The notes: generated by a model not told the origin, from the letters alone. A stretch of 9,571 nucleotides of DNA from JANOQP01 sp044227705 (GCA_044227705.1 JBGAWE010000184.1:1-9571); one strand, 5' to 3'; positions 1-6,500 are shown, numbered from the stretch's first letter. Numbers and translations: made by a program.

Positions 1-1085
1 GCATCGCCTCGTGGACGGTCTCGCCGTCTAGTTTTGACTGCGACAGCCTGGGCGAGCGCATTGAGACGGTGACAGCGACGGACTTCGGGGGCAATTCCCA
101 GTCAGCCCTTTCGACCGTGACCGTCATCGACAAAAAGGCGCCGACGCTCTCCTGCAACACGCCCATCACGCTCGGCGCCTGCCAAGCGGGCGAGGTGCAT
201 TATGCGCAGCCCGTCGTCTTCGACAACTGCCCGATAAACACCGACCTCATCAAGCTCGAAAGCGGCTTGCCGAGCGGCTCGGCCTTCCCGGCCGGCACGA
301 CGACGCAGCTTTTTAGCTACACCGACGCCTCGGGCAACATCGGTTCTTGCAGCTTCGACATCACCGTGAAAGAGGCCGCGACCGCCACGGCGACCGTCAC
401 CGAGCCGAAATGCTCGAACTCGTGCGACGGCTCCATCGCCTTTGCGTTCGGCGGCAACAGCGGGCCGTTCACCGTCGGCGGGCCGGTGAACGACCTCTGC
501 GCGGGCAGCTATACGCACACCATCACGGACAGCTACGGCTGCTCGTCGCTCGTCTCGACGGTGGTCGGCGCGCCACCGGCCATCGAGCTGACGGTCAACT
601 CCTTCGTCGACGAGACGGACGGGAAAGCCAACGGCTCGATTTCCGTCACCGTCACGGGCGGAACGCCGCCGTACTCCTACCAGTGGGACAAGGACGGCCT
701 GCCCTTCGCCAGCGGCTCGCCCGTGCTGACCGGCCTGAAGGCGGGCAACTACCACGTCCTCGTCATCGACGGCAACGGCTGCAACTACAACAGCGTCGTC
801 ATCACCATCAACAACATCGTGGCGACCTCCGAGCCGATGTGGGCCAGCGGCCTGCGCCTCTCGCCGAACCCGGCCAGCGAGGCCGTGCGCCTTCTTTTTT
901 CCGATGAAATCGGGGAAAAACTGGCCGTCGAGGTGTTCGACGCGGCCGGTCGGCTGCTGAAAACGGCCGACGTCTCTGCAGGTGAAACGATTGACGTTAC
1001 CTCGCTCCCGGCGGGTGTCTGGCAGCTGCGCATCTCTCGCGGCGACGGGTCGCGGGCGGTGAGGAAGCTCGTCGTTGCACATTGA
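1..1085 (+). CDS. Secreted multidomain protein, HYR/SprB-like repeats with type A T9SS sorting domain (5' end outside window)
   Basis: The frame is open from position 3 to the TGA at 1083-1085 (360 codons), with no convincing internal start, so the gene begins outside the window. Numbering from position 3, residues 1-43 are the end of one HYR-like module (TATDFGGNSQSA, then TVTVIDKKAPTLSC) and about 44-125 a second one (DNCP, FPAGTTT, YTDASGN). Residues about 126-189 and 190-268 look like SprB-type repeats, with GSIAFAFGG and GSISVTVTGGTPPYSYQW followed by LKAGNYHVLVIDGNGC. From residue 284, LRLSPNPAS, VEVFDAAGRLL, LPAGVWQLRI and the basic end RKLVVAH form a T9SS type A C-terminal domain. By family knowledge such proteins cross the outer membrane through the type IX system, lose this domain and are anchored or released. 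Role is probably adhesion or surface structure; ligand unknown. A two-way terminator follows 23 bases after the stop. Confidence 0.9.
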   Translation, partial: IASWTVSPSSFDCDSLGERIETVTATDFGGNSQSALSTVTVIDKKAPTLSCNTPITLGACQAGEVHYAQPVVFDNCPINTDLIKLESGLPSGSAFPAGTTTQLFSYTDASGNIGSCSFDITVKEAATATATVTEPKCSNSCDGSIAFAFGGNSGPFTVGGPVNDLCAGSYTHTITDSYGCSSLVSTVVGAPPAIELTVNSFVDETDGKANGSISVTVTGGTPPYSYQWDKDGLPFASGSPVLTGLKAGNYHVLVIDGNGCNYNSVVITINNIVATSEPMWASGLRLSPNPASEAVRLLFSDEIGEKLAVEVFDAAGRLLKTADVSAGETIDVTSLPAGVWQLRISRGDGSRAVRKLVVAH

Positions 1086-1107
1086 TTTTTGGTTTTTTGA
1101 AAAATGA

Positions 1108-1141
1108 AAAGCCCGGCAGGTCGCGCGACCTGCCGGGCTTT
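1108..1141. terminator. Perfect 34-base palindrome, two-way intrinsic terminator
   Basis: The arms 1108-1124 and 1125-1141 are exact reverse complements (AAAGCCCGGCAGGTCGC and its complement), so RNA from either strand folds into a long GC-rich hairpin. It is flanked by T-rich sequence on the right (TTTCTCTTT) and A-rich sequence on the left (GAAAAATGAAAA, read as T-rich on the minus strand). It lies between two convergent genes, 23 bases after the stop of the plus-strand gene and 25 before the stop of the minus-strand gene, so it most likely ends both transcripts. Confidence 0.9.
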
Positions 1142-1165
1142 CTCTTTATAAAAAAGGAGCCGCTT

Positions 1166-1834
1166 TCAAAACCTGAAATTGGCCGAAACCGAGACCATGT
1201 AAGGCGCCCCGAGGTTCAATTCCCCCCCGACACCGAGGTTCGGAATGGGGAAATACCGCACCCCGATGGGCGTGATGGCCGCCGTCGGCAGCCCTCCGGC
1301 CAGCCTGAAACGCGGCGTGTGGACGGATTTTTTGAACCGGTCGATCGCCTCCGCGCTGGCCTCCGCCTTGACGCTGCCCGTCCAGATGCTCGCCCCGAGG
1401 CGCAGGCCGGAGTAGAGGTCGACCTTTTCAAAATGGCCGTAGTGGAAAAGCGGCCGCAACGTGATGGTCGTCCGCGAGGTGCGCAGGTCGACGCTCCCTT
1501 TGACGGTAAGCGAGTCGCTCCGGTAGTCGAGGTCGTCGAATTTCACGCCGAGGCGGTTGTACGAAACGCCGAGGCCGAGGCTGAACCAGTCCTTGAAACC
1601 GTAGTCGTAGGCCAACTGGAAGGTCGGCGTGGCGTAGGTGTTGATGGAGCCGAACTTGACCGAGTCGAGGTCGAGCCAGCGGTCGGCCTTTGCGAAAAGC
1701 TGCAGGTAGTTCGGCCCGACGGTCGCGCTGACGTTGGAACGGTAGGCGAGGCTTTGGGCGGAGATTTGACTGGAAAAAGCGGCGAGGAGCGCAGCGAGAA
1801 AGAGGTTTTTCGAGCTGAAAAGGCTGTTCTTCAT
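1166..1834 (-). CDS. Small outer-membrane beta-barrel (porin-like) protein
   Basis: The 222-residue protein starts with a clear signal peptide: basic N-terminus (MKNSLFSSKN), hydrophobic LFLAALLAAF, and SQISAQ with likely cleavage after A26. The mature part has alternating polar and hydrophobic stretches rich in aromatic residues and glycine (VGPNYLQLFAKA, FQLAYDYGF, FSLGLGVSYNRLG, TTITLRPLFHYG, YSGLRLGASIW, MVSVSANFRF) and ends in phenylalanine, the usual signature of an outer-membrane barrel inserted by the BAM complex. About 195 mature residues suit an 8- to 10-strand barrel. No specific family or substrate can be named. There is no Shine-Dalgarno sequence; bases before the ATG are A-rich (ACAAACTTTTC), as is common in Bacteroidota. 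It is transcribed away from the gene at 2037 across a 202-base shared upstream region in which I found no promoter matching the Bacteroidota consensus. Confidence 0.8.
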   Translation of the reverse strand: MKNSLFSSKNLFLAALLAAFSSQISAQSLAYRSNVSATVGPNYLQLFAKADRWLDLDSVKFGSINTYATPTFQLAYDYGFKDWFSLGLGVSYNRLGVKFDDLDYRSDSLTVKGSVDLRTSRTTITLRPLFHYGHFEKVDLYSGLRLGASIWTGSVKAEASAEAIDRFKKSVHTPRFRLAGGLPTAAITPIGVRYFPIPNLGVGGELNLGAPYMVSVSANFRF

Positions 1835-2036
1835 GAAAAGTTTGTGTTGATGTTCGATGATGGTTTGCCCAAAAACGGCGGGCCGTGCGGGCGATTGAGG
1901 ACGGGCGGGCGTTTGAGGAAGCCTTAACCAAGTTGGCCCTGACCAAAATCAGTCTGCCGGATGAGCATTGTCGCGGGGCAAGGGTCGGTTACGGGGGAGC
2001 TTTGAAGAACATTCTCCACCAAATGCTTTCTCTATC

Positions 2037-3152
2037 ATGAAAAAAATCTCGTTTCCCCTGCTCGCCCTCCTCTTGGGCATCCTCGGCTCCGCGACGGGCC
2101 AACAGACCCCGGCCCCGATGGAAAAAGTGGCCGTCCTCCATTTCGACACAAAAGACCTCGGCCTCGACCCCGTCCAGATGGGCAAGCTCGCCCGGCTGGA
2201 GCTGGACAAGACGGGCGTCTTCGAGGTCCTCGACCCCTACGACGTGGCCTACCTCGTCGACAAGGAGAACCTGAAGCTCGACAACTGCTTCGGCAAGACC
2301 TGCCTCGTCGAGACCGGCAAGAAGCTCCGCGCCGACAAGATGATGACCGGCTCCGTCGAGCAGCTCGGCGAGAGCATCGTCGTCTCGATCCGCCTCGTGG
2401 GCGTGGCTTCGGAGTCGGTCGAGCGGTCGCAGGTCATCCAGTTCCTCAACCTCAAGCCGCACATCCAGGACATGCTGGCGGTGACCATCCAGAAGATGCT
2501 CGGGCTGTCGTTCGACCAGAACCTGTTCAACAAACTCACTCGACCAGACGACTACGAAAGCTCGGTCAACGTCCCCGAGTCGTCGCGGCTCAACCTCGCC
2601 GGCTCGCGCATGGGCATGACCATGCTGACCGGCGACCGCGCCGACATCTACCGCCGGAAAAAAGCTGAGGGCGGCTGGAGCGGCGAACCGTACCTGTTCC
2701 ACTTCGGCTACCAGTTCGAGACTTCCTACCTCAACTCGGGCGGACTGCAGGCCCTCTTCGAGTTCATCACCATCATCTCGGGGCTCAACCAGGGCCGGGT
2801 CATCCCGAGCCTCAACATCATGCACGGCCTGCGCAGCAACCGCAACGGCTTCGAGTTCGCCTTCGGCCCGGTCTTCGTGGCCGACAAGCGGCTCGACATG
2901 GCCTACGACGAGTCGGCAAAAAAATGGCTGACAAAGGGCGAATGGACGACCGCGCTCCCCGACACGCCGCTCCCGACGCTCGAAAGCCGCCCCGACAGCC
3001 GGGGCAGTTTCAAGCTCGGCACGTCGTTCATCGTGGCCGCAGGCAAGTCGTTCAAGTCGGGCAAGCTCAACATCCCGCTCAACGCCTTCTTCATCCCCGA
3101 CCGCGAGGGGCACCGCTTCGGCTTGAGCATCGGCTTCAACGGGCGCGGCTGA
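2037..3152 (+). CDS. Periplasmic protein with CsgG/FlgO-like N-terminal domain and beta-rich C-terminal domain
   Basis: An earlier in-frame start at 1968 exists, but ATG 2037 gives a proper signal peptide (MKKISFPLLALLLGILGSATG, likely cut before Q22) and is preferred; product 371 residues. Residues about 31-156 resemble the CsgG/FlgO/TolB-N type fold: VAVLHFDTKDL, LELDKTGVFEVLDPYDV, CFGKTCLVETGKKLRADKMM, TGSVEQLGESIVVSIRLVGV. Two cysteines, C84 and C89, are spaced as in related proteins and could form a disulfide. From about residue 215 on, aromatic and glycine-rich stretches (FHFGYQFETSYLNSGG, FEFAFGPVFVADKRL, IPLNAFFIPD, RFGLSIGFNGRG) suggest beta structure, perhaps a small barrel or sandwich. 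There is no lipobox cysteine, unlike CsgG itself. Function unknown; an envelope assembly or sensing role is inference. It diverges from the barrel protein at 1166-1834, so joint regulation is possible. Confidence 0.75.
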   Translation: MKKISFPLLALLLGILGSATGQQTPAPMEKVAVLHFDTKDLGLDPVQMGKLARLELDKTGVFEVLDPYDVAYLVDKENLKLDNCFGKTCLVETGKKLRADKMMTGSVEQLGESIVVSIRLVGVASESVERSQVIQFLNLKPHIQDMLAVTIQKMLGLSFDQNLFNKLTRPDDYESSVNVPESSRLNLAGSRMGMTMLTGDRADIYRRKKAEGGWSGEPYLFHFGYQFETSYLNSGGLQALFEFITIISGLNQGRVIPSLNIMHGLRSNRNGFEFAFGPVFVADKRLDMAYDESAKKWLTKGEWTTALPDTPLPTLESRPDSRGSFKLGTSFIVAAGKSFKSGKLNIPLNAFFIPDREGHRFGLSIGFNGRG

Positions 3153-3189
3153 ACACGCCCGCAACAAAGAATATTAAGGTGAGAGCGAG

Positions 3190-3223
3190 GGCCGCCCGAC
3201 CCGGGGTTTGGGGTTGGGTGGCC
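3190..3223 (+). other. RNA-type hairpin with G-U pairs in the 3' region of the preceding gene
   Basis: Arms 3190-3202 and 3211-3223 pair over 13 positions with an 8-base loop, using two G-U pairs that work only in plus-strand RNA; on the minus strand they would be A-C mismatches. No T run follows, so it is not a terminator by itself. It is the first of three hairpins packed between the stop at 3152 and the ATG at 3320 and may protect the mRNA 3' end or be part of a small RNA. Confidence 0.5.
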
Positions 3224-3229
3224 ACTCAA

Positions 3230-3250
3230 GGCCCGTTCGGCGGACGGGCC
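3230..3250 (+). other. Second hairpin of the tandem set
   Basis: Arms GGCCCGT (3230-3236) and ACGGGCC (3244-3250) form a perfect 7-base stem with a 7-base loop, followed by GTTTT. The T run is short, so it is at best a weak terminator. It lies 6 bases after the first hairpin and 6 before the strong terminator. Confidence 0.5.
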
Positions 3251-3252
3251 GT

Positions 3253-3285
3253 TTTGAAAAGAGGTCGGAGGTAGACGTACCTTTC
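3253..3285 (+). promoter_or_regulatory. Possible Bacteroidota-type promoter of the GH97 gene, inside the terminator
   Basis: TTTG (3253-3256), a 21-base spacer, then TACCTTTC (3278-3285) match the Bacteroidota sigma consensus TTTG-N19-21-TAnnTTTG at all fixed positions except the last. It sits 35-67 bases before ATG 3320, the right place for a promoter of that gene, and overlaps the terminator hairpin almost completely. The match may be chance; no other candidate is seen in the gap. Confidence 0.35.
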
Positions 3286-3299
3286 CGGCCTCTTTTTTA
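3257..3299 (+). terminator. Intrinsic terminator of the CsgG-like gene
   Basis: AAAAGAGGTCGG (3257-3268) pairs with CCGGCCTCTTTT (3285-3296) with one G-U pair, and inside the loop AGGT (3269-3272) can pair with ACCT (3279-3282). A run of seven T (3293-3299) follows directly. It ends 20 bases before the next gene's start, so the GH97 gene must rely on its own promoter or on readthrough. Confidence 0.85.
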
Positions 3300-3319
3300 T
3301 GGAAAAAACCACTGTTTTT

Positions 3320-5431
3320 ATGAAAAAAACGCTGTTCGCGCTCTGTCTAATCGGGTTGGTCGCCTGTCAGTTTTCAAAAAAATCCGCCACGCCGCCGCCC
3401 GGCTCGGCGACCATCCTCTCGCCCGGAGGGAAGACCGAAATCCGCTTTCGGCTCGACAAGGAGGGGCGACCCACCTACCGCGCTTTTTTCAACAAAAAGG
3501 AAGTCCTCGGCGAATCGCCGCTCGGCTTCGCGCTGGCCGACGCGGATTTTTCAAAAGGATTCGAGCTTGTCGAAACCTCGACCACTGACCACGACGAGAC
3601 ATGGCAGCCCGTCTGGGGCGAGGTCTCCGACATCCGCGACCGGCACCGCGAGCTTTTCGTGCACCTGAAAAACACGGCCTCGAAGCTCGACTTCGGCATC
3701 CGATTCCGGGCCTTCGACGACGGCATCGGCCTCCGATATGAGTTCTTTGAAAAAAACTACCCGGCCGACATCCACATCCTTTCCGAAAAAACCGGTTTCA
3801 AAATGACCGGCGACCACCGCGCCTGGTGGCTGCCCGGCGACTGGGACACGAACGAATACCAATGGTCGAGCAGCCTTTTGAGCGAGACGACGCGGGCGCG
3901 GGCCGCCTTCTTCGCCGACCCCACCAACGACATCTCGGGCAAATCGCCCGCCGGGCCGACGGTTTTTCAGACCCCTTTCACGATGCGGGCGGCGGACGGG
4001 ACGCACATGGCCATCCACGAGGCGGCCCTTGTCGGGTTCCCGGCGATGGACATTTCGATCGACCCGAAGAGCTTTTTGGCGACGGCCGAGCTTTGCCCCG
4101 GCCCCGACCCGCAATCGCCCGCGACGGTGAAACCGGGATTCAAAACGCCGTGGCGCGTCGTAATTTTAGCTGAAAACGCGGCGGGGCTGCTCGAGTCGAA
4201 GCTGATTTTGAACCTCAACGAGCCGTCGAAAGTCGCCGAGCCGGACTGGATCCATGCCATGAAATACGTCGGCATCTGGTGGGAGATGCACCTCGGAATC
4301 TCCGGCTGGAATTACAAAGACAAACAGACCGGCAAACCGACCGGAAAGCACGGCGCGACGACCGAGAACGCGAAGCGGTACATCGACTTCGCCGCGAAAA
4401 ACGGCATCCGGGGCCTCCTCGTCGAGGGCTGGAACGAGGGCTGGGAGGACTGGTTCAACACCGGCAAGCCGGAGGTTTTCAACTTCACGAAGGCCTATCC
4501 CGACTATAACCTCGACACCATTTCGGCCTATGCGAAGGCAAAGGGCGTTCGCCTGATTTTCCACCACGAGACGGGCGGGGCGGTTGAGAGCTACGTCCGG
4601 CAGCAGCAGGACGCCTTTGATTTCATGGGAAAATACGGCTCGAACATGGTCAAAACGGGCCACGTCATGCTCTACTCGCCGCCCGGCGAGCACCACGACG
4701 GGCAGTGGATGGTCGATTATTACAACAAGACCTTGATGGACGCTGCCGCGCGGCACATCATGGTCGTCGCGCACGAGCCGGCCAGGCCGACGGGGTTGCA
4801 CCGGACATGGCCCAACCTGCTGGCCTGCGAGGCGGCGCGCGGCAACGAGTTCAACGCCTGGTCGAAAGGCAACCCGCCCGCGCACGAGTGCATCCTGCCG
4901 TTCACACGGCTGCTCGGCGGGCCGATGGACTACACGCCGGGCATCTTCCAGACGACTTTTGAAAAGCTGGGGAAGACAGAGCGCGTCCACACGACGGTGG
5001 CCAAGCAACTGGCGCTCTACGTCACGCTCTACTCTCCGGTTCAGATGGCGGCCGACCTGCCGGAGAACTACGAGGCGCGGCCCGATGCGTTCCAGTTCAT
5101 TCGCAACGTGTCGGTGGACTGGTCGGATACGCGGATTTTGAATGCGGAAGTCGGCGAGTTTTTGACCATCGCCCGGCGGTCGAAACGGACGGGCGACTGG
5201 TTCCTCGGCAGCATCACGAACGAGCAGCCGCGCAATTTTTCCATCAAACTCGACTTCCTCGAACCGGGAAAAAACTGGACGGCCACCATCTACGCCGATG
5301 GCCCGCACGCCGACTGGCAGCGCGACCCGATGAGTGTGGTGATTTCAAAAAGGACGGTCAAACCGGGCGAGGTGCTCGACCTACGGCTGGCATCAGGGGG
5401 CGGGGCGGCTGTCAGCTTCACGGCGGAATAG
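3320..5431 (+). CDS. Glycoside hydrolase family 97 lipoprotein, SusB-like alpha-glucosidase
   Basis: ATG 3320 is chosen over an in-frame ATG at 3299 because it starts a lipoprotein signal peptide directly: MKKTLFALCLIGLVAC, lipid-bearing C16. The 703 residues fit the family's usual length. Order: GH97 N-terminal beta-sandwich (about 27-290), catalytic TIM barrel (about 310-595: YVGIWWEMH, LLVEGWNEGWEDW, RPTGLHRTWPN, LLGGPMDYTPG), C-terminal beta domain (about 600-703). Residues E179, E417 (HHET), E486 (AHEP), E504 and E510 (CEAARGNE) correspond to SusB E194, E439, E508, E526 and E532, as I recall them; the spacings 69, 18 and 6 agree exactly. That supports a calcium-dependent inverting alpha-glucosidase with E510 as acid and E417/E486 as bases, rather than the retaining alpha-galactosidase branch. 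It should release glucose from malto-oligosaccharides in the periplasm or at the outer membrane. No SusC/SusD genes lie in the window. The fine substrate is unknown. Confidence 0.93.
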   Translation: MKKTLFALCLIGLVACQFSKKSATPPPGSATILSPGGKTEIRFRLDKEGRPTYRAFFNKKEVLGESPLGFALADADFSKGFELVETSTTDHDETWQPVWGEVSDIRDRHRELFVHLKNTASKLDFGIRFRAFDDGIGLRYEFFEKNYPADIHILSEKTGFKMTGDHRAWWLPGDWDTNEYQWSSSLLSETTRARAAFFADPTNDISGKSPAGPTVFQTPFTMRAADGTHMAIHEAALVGFPAMDISIDPKSFLATAELCPGPDPQSPATVKPGFKTPWRVVILAENAAGLLESKLILNLNEPSKVAEPDWIHAMKYVGIWWEMHLGISGWNYKDKQTGKPTGKHGATTENAKRYIDFAAKNGIRGLLVEGWNEGWEDWFNTGKPEVFNFTKAYPDYNLDTISAYAKAKGVRLIFHHETGGAVESYVRQQQDAFDFMGKYGSNMVKTGHVMLYSPPGEHHDGQWMVDYYNKTLMDAAARHIMVVAHEPARPTGLHRTWPNLLACEAARGNEFNAWSKGNPPAHECILPFTRLLGGPMDYTPGIFQTTFEKLGKTERVHTTVAKQLALYVTLYSPVQMAADLPENYEARPDAFQFIRNVSVDWSDTRILNAEVGEFLTIARRSKRTGDWFLGSITNEQPRNFSIKLDFLEPGKNWTATIYADGPHADWQRDPMSVVISKRTVKPGEVLDLRLASGGGAAVSFTAE

Positions 5432-5450
5432 TTGAGCGGAAAATTTATGT

Positions 5451-5503
5451 CGCCCGGCCCGTCCTGATTTTTTTGAAAATTTGGGCAAAGCGCGGCCCGG
5501 GCG
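5451..5503. repeat. Widely spaced inverted repeat after the GH97 gene
   Basis: CGCCCGG (5451-5457) and CCGGGCG (5497-5503) are inverted copies 39 bases apart, enclosing a T-rich stretch (GATTTTTTTG, 5466-5475). The loop is too long and the T run is on the wrong side for a normal terminator. No clear terminator for the GH97 gene is visible in 5432-5706. Confidence 0.25.
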
Positions 5504-5571
5504 AATGATTTGGTCAGCAGGCTGTCATGCCGTATCAATCAAAAGAAAATCTTCTTTTTGCTTAAAAAAAA

Positions 5572-5604
5572 TTTGCACAACCCCAACCAGTCCAGATAAC
5601 TTGC
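5572..5604 (+). promoter_or_regulatory. Weak candidate promoter for the gene at 5707
   Basis: TTTG (5572-5575), a 21-base spacer and TAACTTGC (5597-5604) resemble the Bacteroidota promoter pattern. The upstream box and spacing fit; the downstream box matches only four of six fixed bases. Transcription from here would give a leader of about 95 bases that contains the hairpin at 5633-5659. Confidence 0.2.
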
Positions 5605-5632
5605 CGTCAAAACAAGTGAACAGACAGGAAAA

Positions 5633-5659
5633 CCGCCGGCATCAAACCATCTCCGGCGG
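5633..5659 (+). promoter_or_regulatory. GC hairpin in the leader of the gene at 5707
   Basis: CCGCCGG (5633-5639) pairs perfectly with CCGGCGG (5653-5659) around a 13-base loop. It ends 47 bases before the ATG and does not cover the Shine-Dalgarno sequence, so a role in mRNA stability or a protein-binding site is as likely as control of translation. No known riboswitch class was recognised. Confidence 0.3.
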
Positions 5660-5694
5660 CCCGAGTCAAAACCGCATCTTTTCACTTTTCAAAA

Positions 5695-5701
5695 AAGGAG
5701 G
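5695..5701 (+). promoter_or_regulatory. Strong Shine-Dalgarno sequence for the gene at 5707
   Basis: AAGGAGG lies five bases before ATG 5707 and is a full match to the core anti-Shine-Dalgarno sequence. The other starts in this window have A-rich leaders without such a site, which is typical of the phylum. The site fixes the start codon with confidence. Confidence 0.7.
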
Positions 5702-5706
5702 TCGCC

Positions 5707-6159
5707 ATGTTGCATGTACCAAAAACTTTGACCGCAGCCCTCCCACTGCTGATGACCGCCAGCCTCGCGCTTGGCCAACAGGCTGAAAAAAGCCTCATCA
5801 AAGCATTCAACACCAACGGACAACAGACGCTCGCCTTCGACCTGCCGGGATCGCCCGAAGTTCAGGTTTGGGACCAGCCGACGGTCAGGGTGCAGATGAA
5901 CATCACACTCGCCAGCGGCAACAACGGGATGCTTGACGAACTCATCAAGGCCGGACGCTACAACCTCACGGCCGAGGTCACGTCGGAGCAGTTCCGGGTC
6001 GTCGCGCCGAACGTCGGGCGAAAGATCACGGTGAAAGGAGAGGAGCTTCGGGACGGCGTGGCCTACACCATCTTTGTCCCGAAAGACAGCGCGGTAAGGC
6101 TCAACGGCCAGACCGTCGCACTTGACGAAACGGCAGCCGCGACAGCGAAAAAGCATTGA
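5707..6159 (+). CDS. Small exported protein of unknown function
   Basis: The 150-residue protein has a signal peptide (MLHVPKTLTAALPLLMTASLALG, likely cut before Q24) and a mature part of about 127 residues with no membrane segment and no cysteine. It alternates short beta-like stretches: TLAFDLPGSPEVQVWDQP, VRVQMNITLASG, RYNLTAEV, FRVVAPNV, ITVKGEEL, AYTIFVPKDSAVRLNG. This pattern is reminiscent of the beta-solenoid adhesin-head (GIN/DUF4097-like) proteins of Bacteroidota, but I cannot assign it to that family with certainty. The end (ALDETAAATAKKH) is short and probably disordered. It stands alone: a 275-base gap separates it from the GH97 gene and a strong terminator follows. The strong Shine-Dalgarno sequence and leader hairpin set it apart from its neighbours. 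Location is inferred to be periplasm or cell surface. Confidence 0.7.
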   Translation: MLHVPKTLTAALPLLMTASLALGQQAEKSLIKAFNTNGQQTLAFDLPGSPEVQVWDQPTVRVQMNITLASGNNGMLDELIKAGRYNLTAEVTSEQFRVVAPNVGRKITVKGEELRDGVAYTIFVPKDSAVRLNGQTVALDETAAATAKKH

Positions 6160-6218
6160 CAATCACAAGTTTGTCCTCGGATCGGAGAGCAACCACACGC
6201 TTCCCCCCGCGTTCACAG

Positions 6219-6259
6219 AAGGCATCCCGCCCCCCGGGATGCCTTTCTTTTTTCTTTTC
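6219..6259 (+). terminator. Intrinsic terminator of the gene at 5707
   Basis: AAGGCATCCCG (6219-6229) and CGGGATGCCTT (6235-6245) form a perfect 11-base stem with a CCCCC loop, followed by a T-rich tract to 6259 (TTTCTTTTTTCTTTT from about 6243). It lies 59 bases after the stop at 6159. Confidence 0.9.
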
Positions 6260-6356
6260 TATCATGAAAAGGCTGGGAAGCAGCCTACTTCCGACGAGCG
6301 ACTCCGGCCGGGCGGCAAAATTTCCGGCATCGGAGTCCCCCTTTCCGAGATAAGTA

Positions 6357-6364
6357 TACTTTTG
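6357..6364 (+). promoter_or_regulatory. Candidate -7 box for queA
   Basis: TACTTTTG matches the Bacteroidota -7 consensus TAnnTTTG exactly. There is no TTG or TTTG at the expected distance upstream (about 6333-6339), so the promoter would be half-complete. It would give a leader of about 130 bases before ATG 6501, within the 341-base gap 6160-6500, which otherwise holds the terminator at 6219-6259 and the hairpin at 6364-6416. Confidence 0.35.
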
Positions 6365-6416
6365 CCCGCCTTTTGGGGCATTTGCCTCGAAAAGCCCCCA
6401 AAGCGGCAGCTTTTTT
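6364..6416 (+). promoter_or_regulatory. Attenuator-like hairpin and T run in the queA leader
   Basis: TTTGGGGC (6372-6379) pairs with GCCCCCAAA (6394-6402) with one bulged C, and the stem can be extended with bulges using 6364-6368 and 6404-6407. Three bases later comes TTTTTT (6411-6416). This is terminator-like and lies between the candidate promoter and the queA start, so it could attenuate transcription. It could also be a leftover terminator for readthrough from the left. Confidence 0.35.
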
Positions 6417-6500
6417 GCAAACTTTTGGAGACCAAACCCGTTCCGGCGAGTCTGAACCGGGCGACGGGAAACCGGGCCAAAAATCTTTTCAACGAATACA

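Noticed and set aside
102..1082. Long open frame on the minus strand opposite the T9SS type A gene
   Set aside because: Its translation is rich in R, A, G, D and V with no domain, as expected opposite a GC-rich gene; the plus strand has clear domains.
1082..1927. Open frame on the plus strand opposite the outer-membrane protein gene
   Set aside because: It covers the terminator and the whole minus-strand gene, which has a signal peptide and barrel pattern; the opposite frame is low-complexity.
1968..2036. Upstream in-frame start for the CsgG-like gene
   Set aside because: It would add 23 polar residues before the signal peptide and hide it; ATG 2037 is better.
1989..3167. 392-codon open frame on the minus strand opposite the CsgG-like gene
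   Set aside because: Composition (E, V, D, R, A, H) is typical of an antisense shadow in GC-rich DNA and no motif is seen.
4166..5308. 380-codon open frame on the minus strand opposite the GH97 gene
   Set aside because: GH97 is certain from its catalytic residues; the antisense frame has no recognisable domain.
6264..6353. Short open frame beginning MKRLGSSLLPTS after CTATCATGAAAA, like the start region at 2037
   Set aside because: It encodes only 29 residues without a hydrophobic core, directly after a terminator; the similar start context is probably chance.
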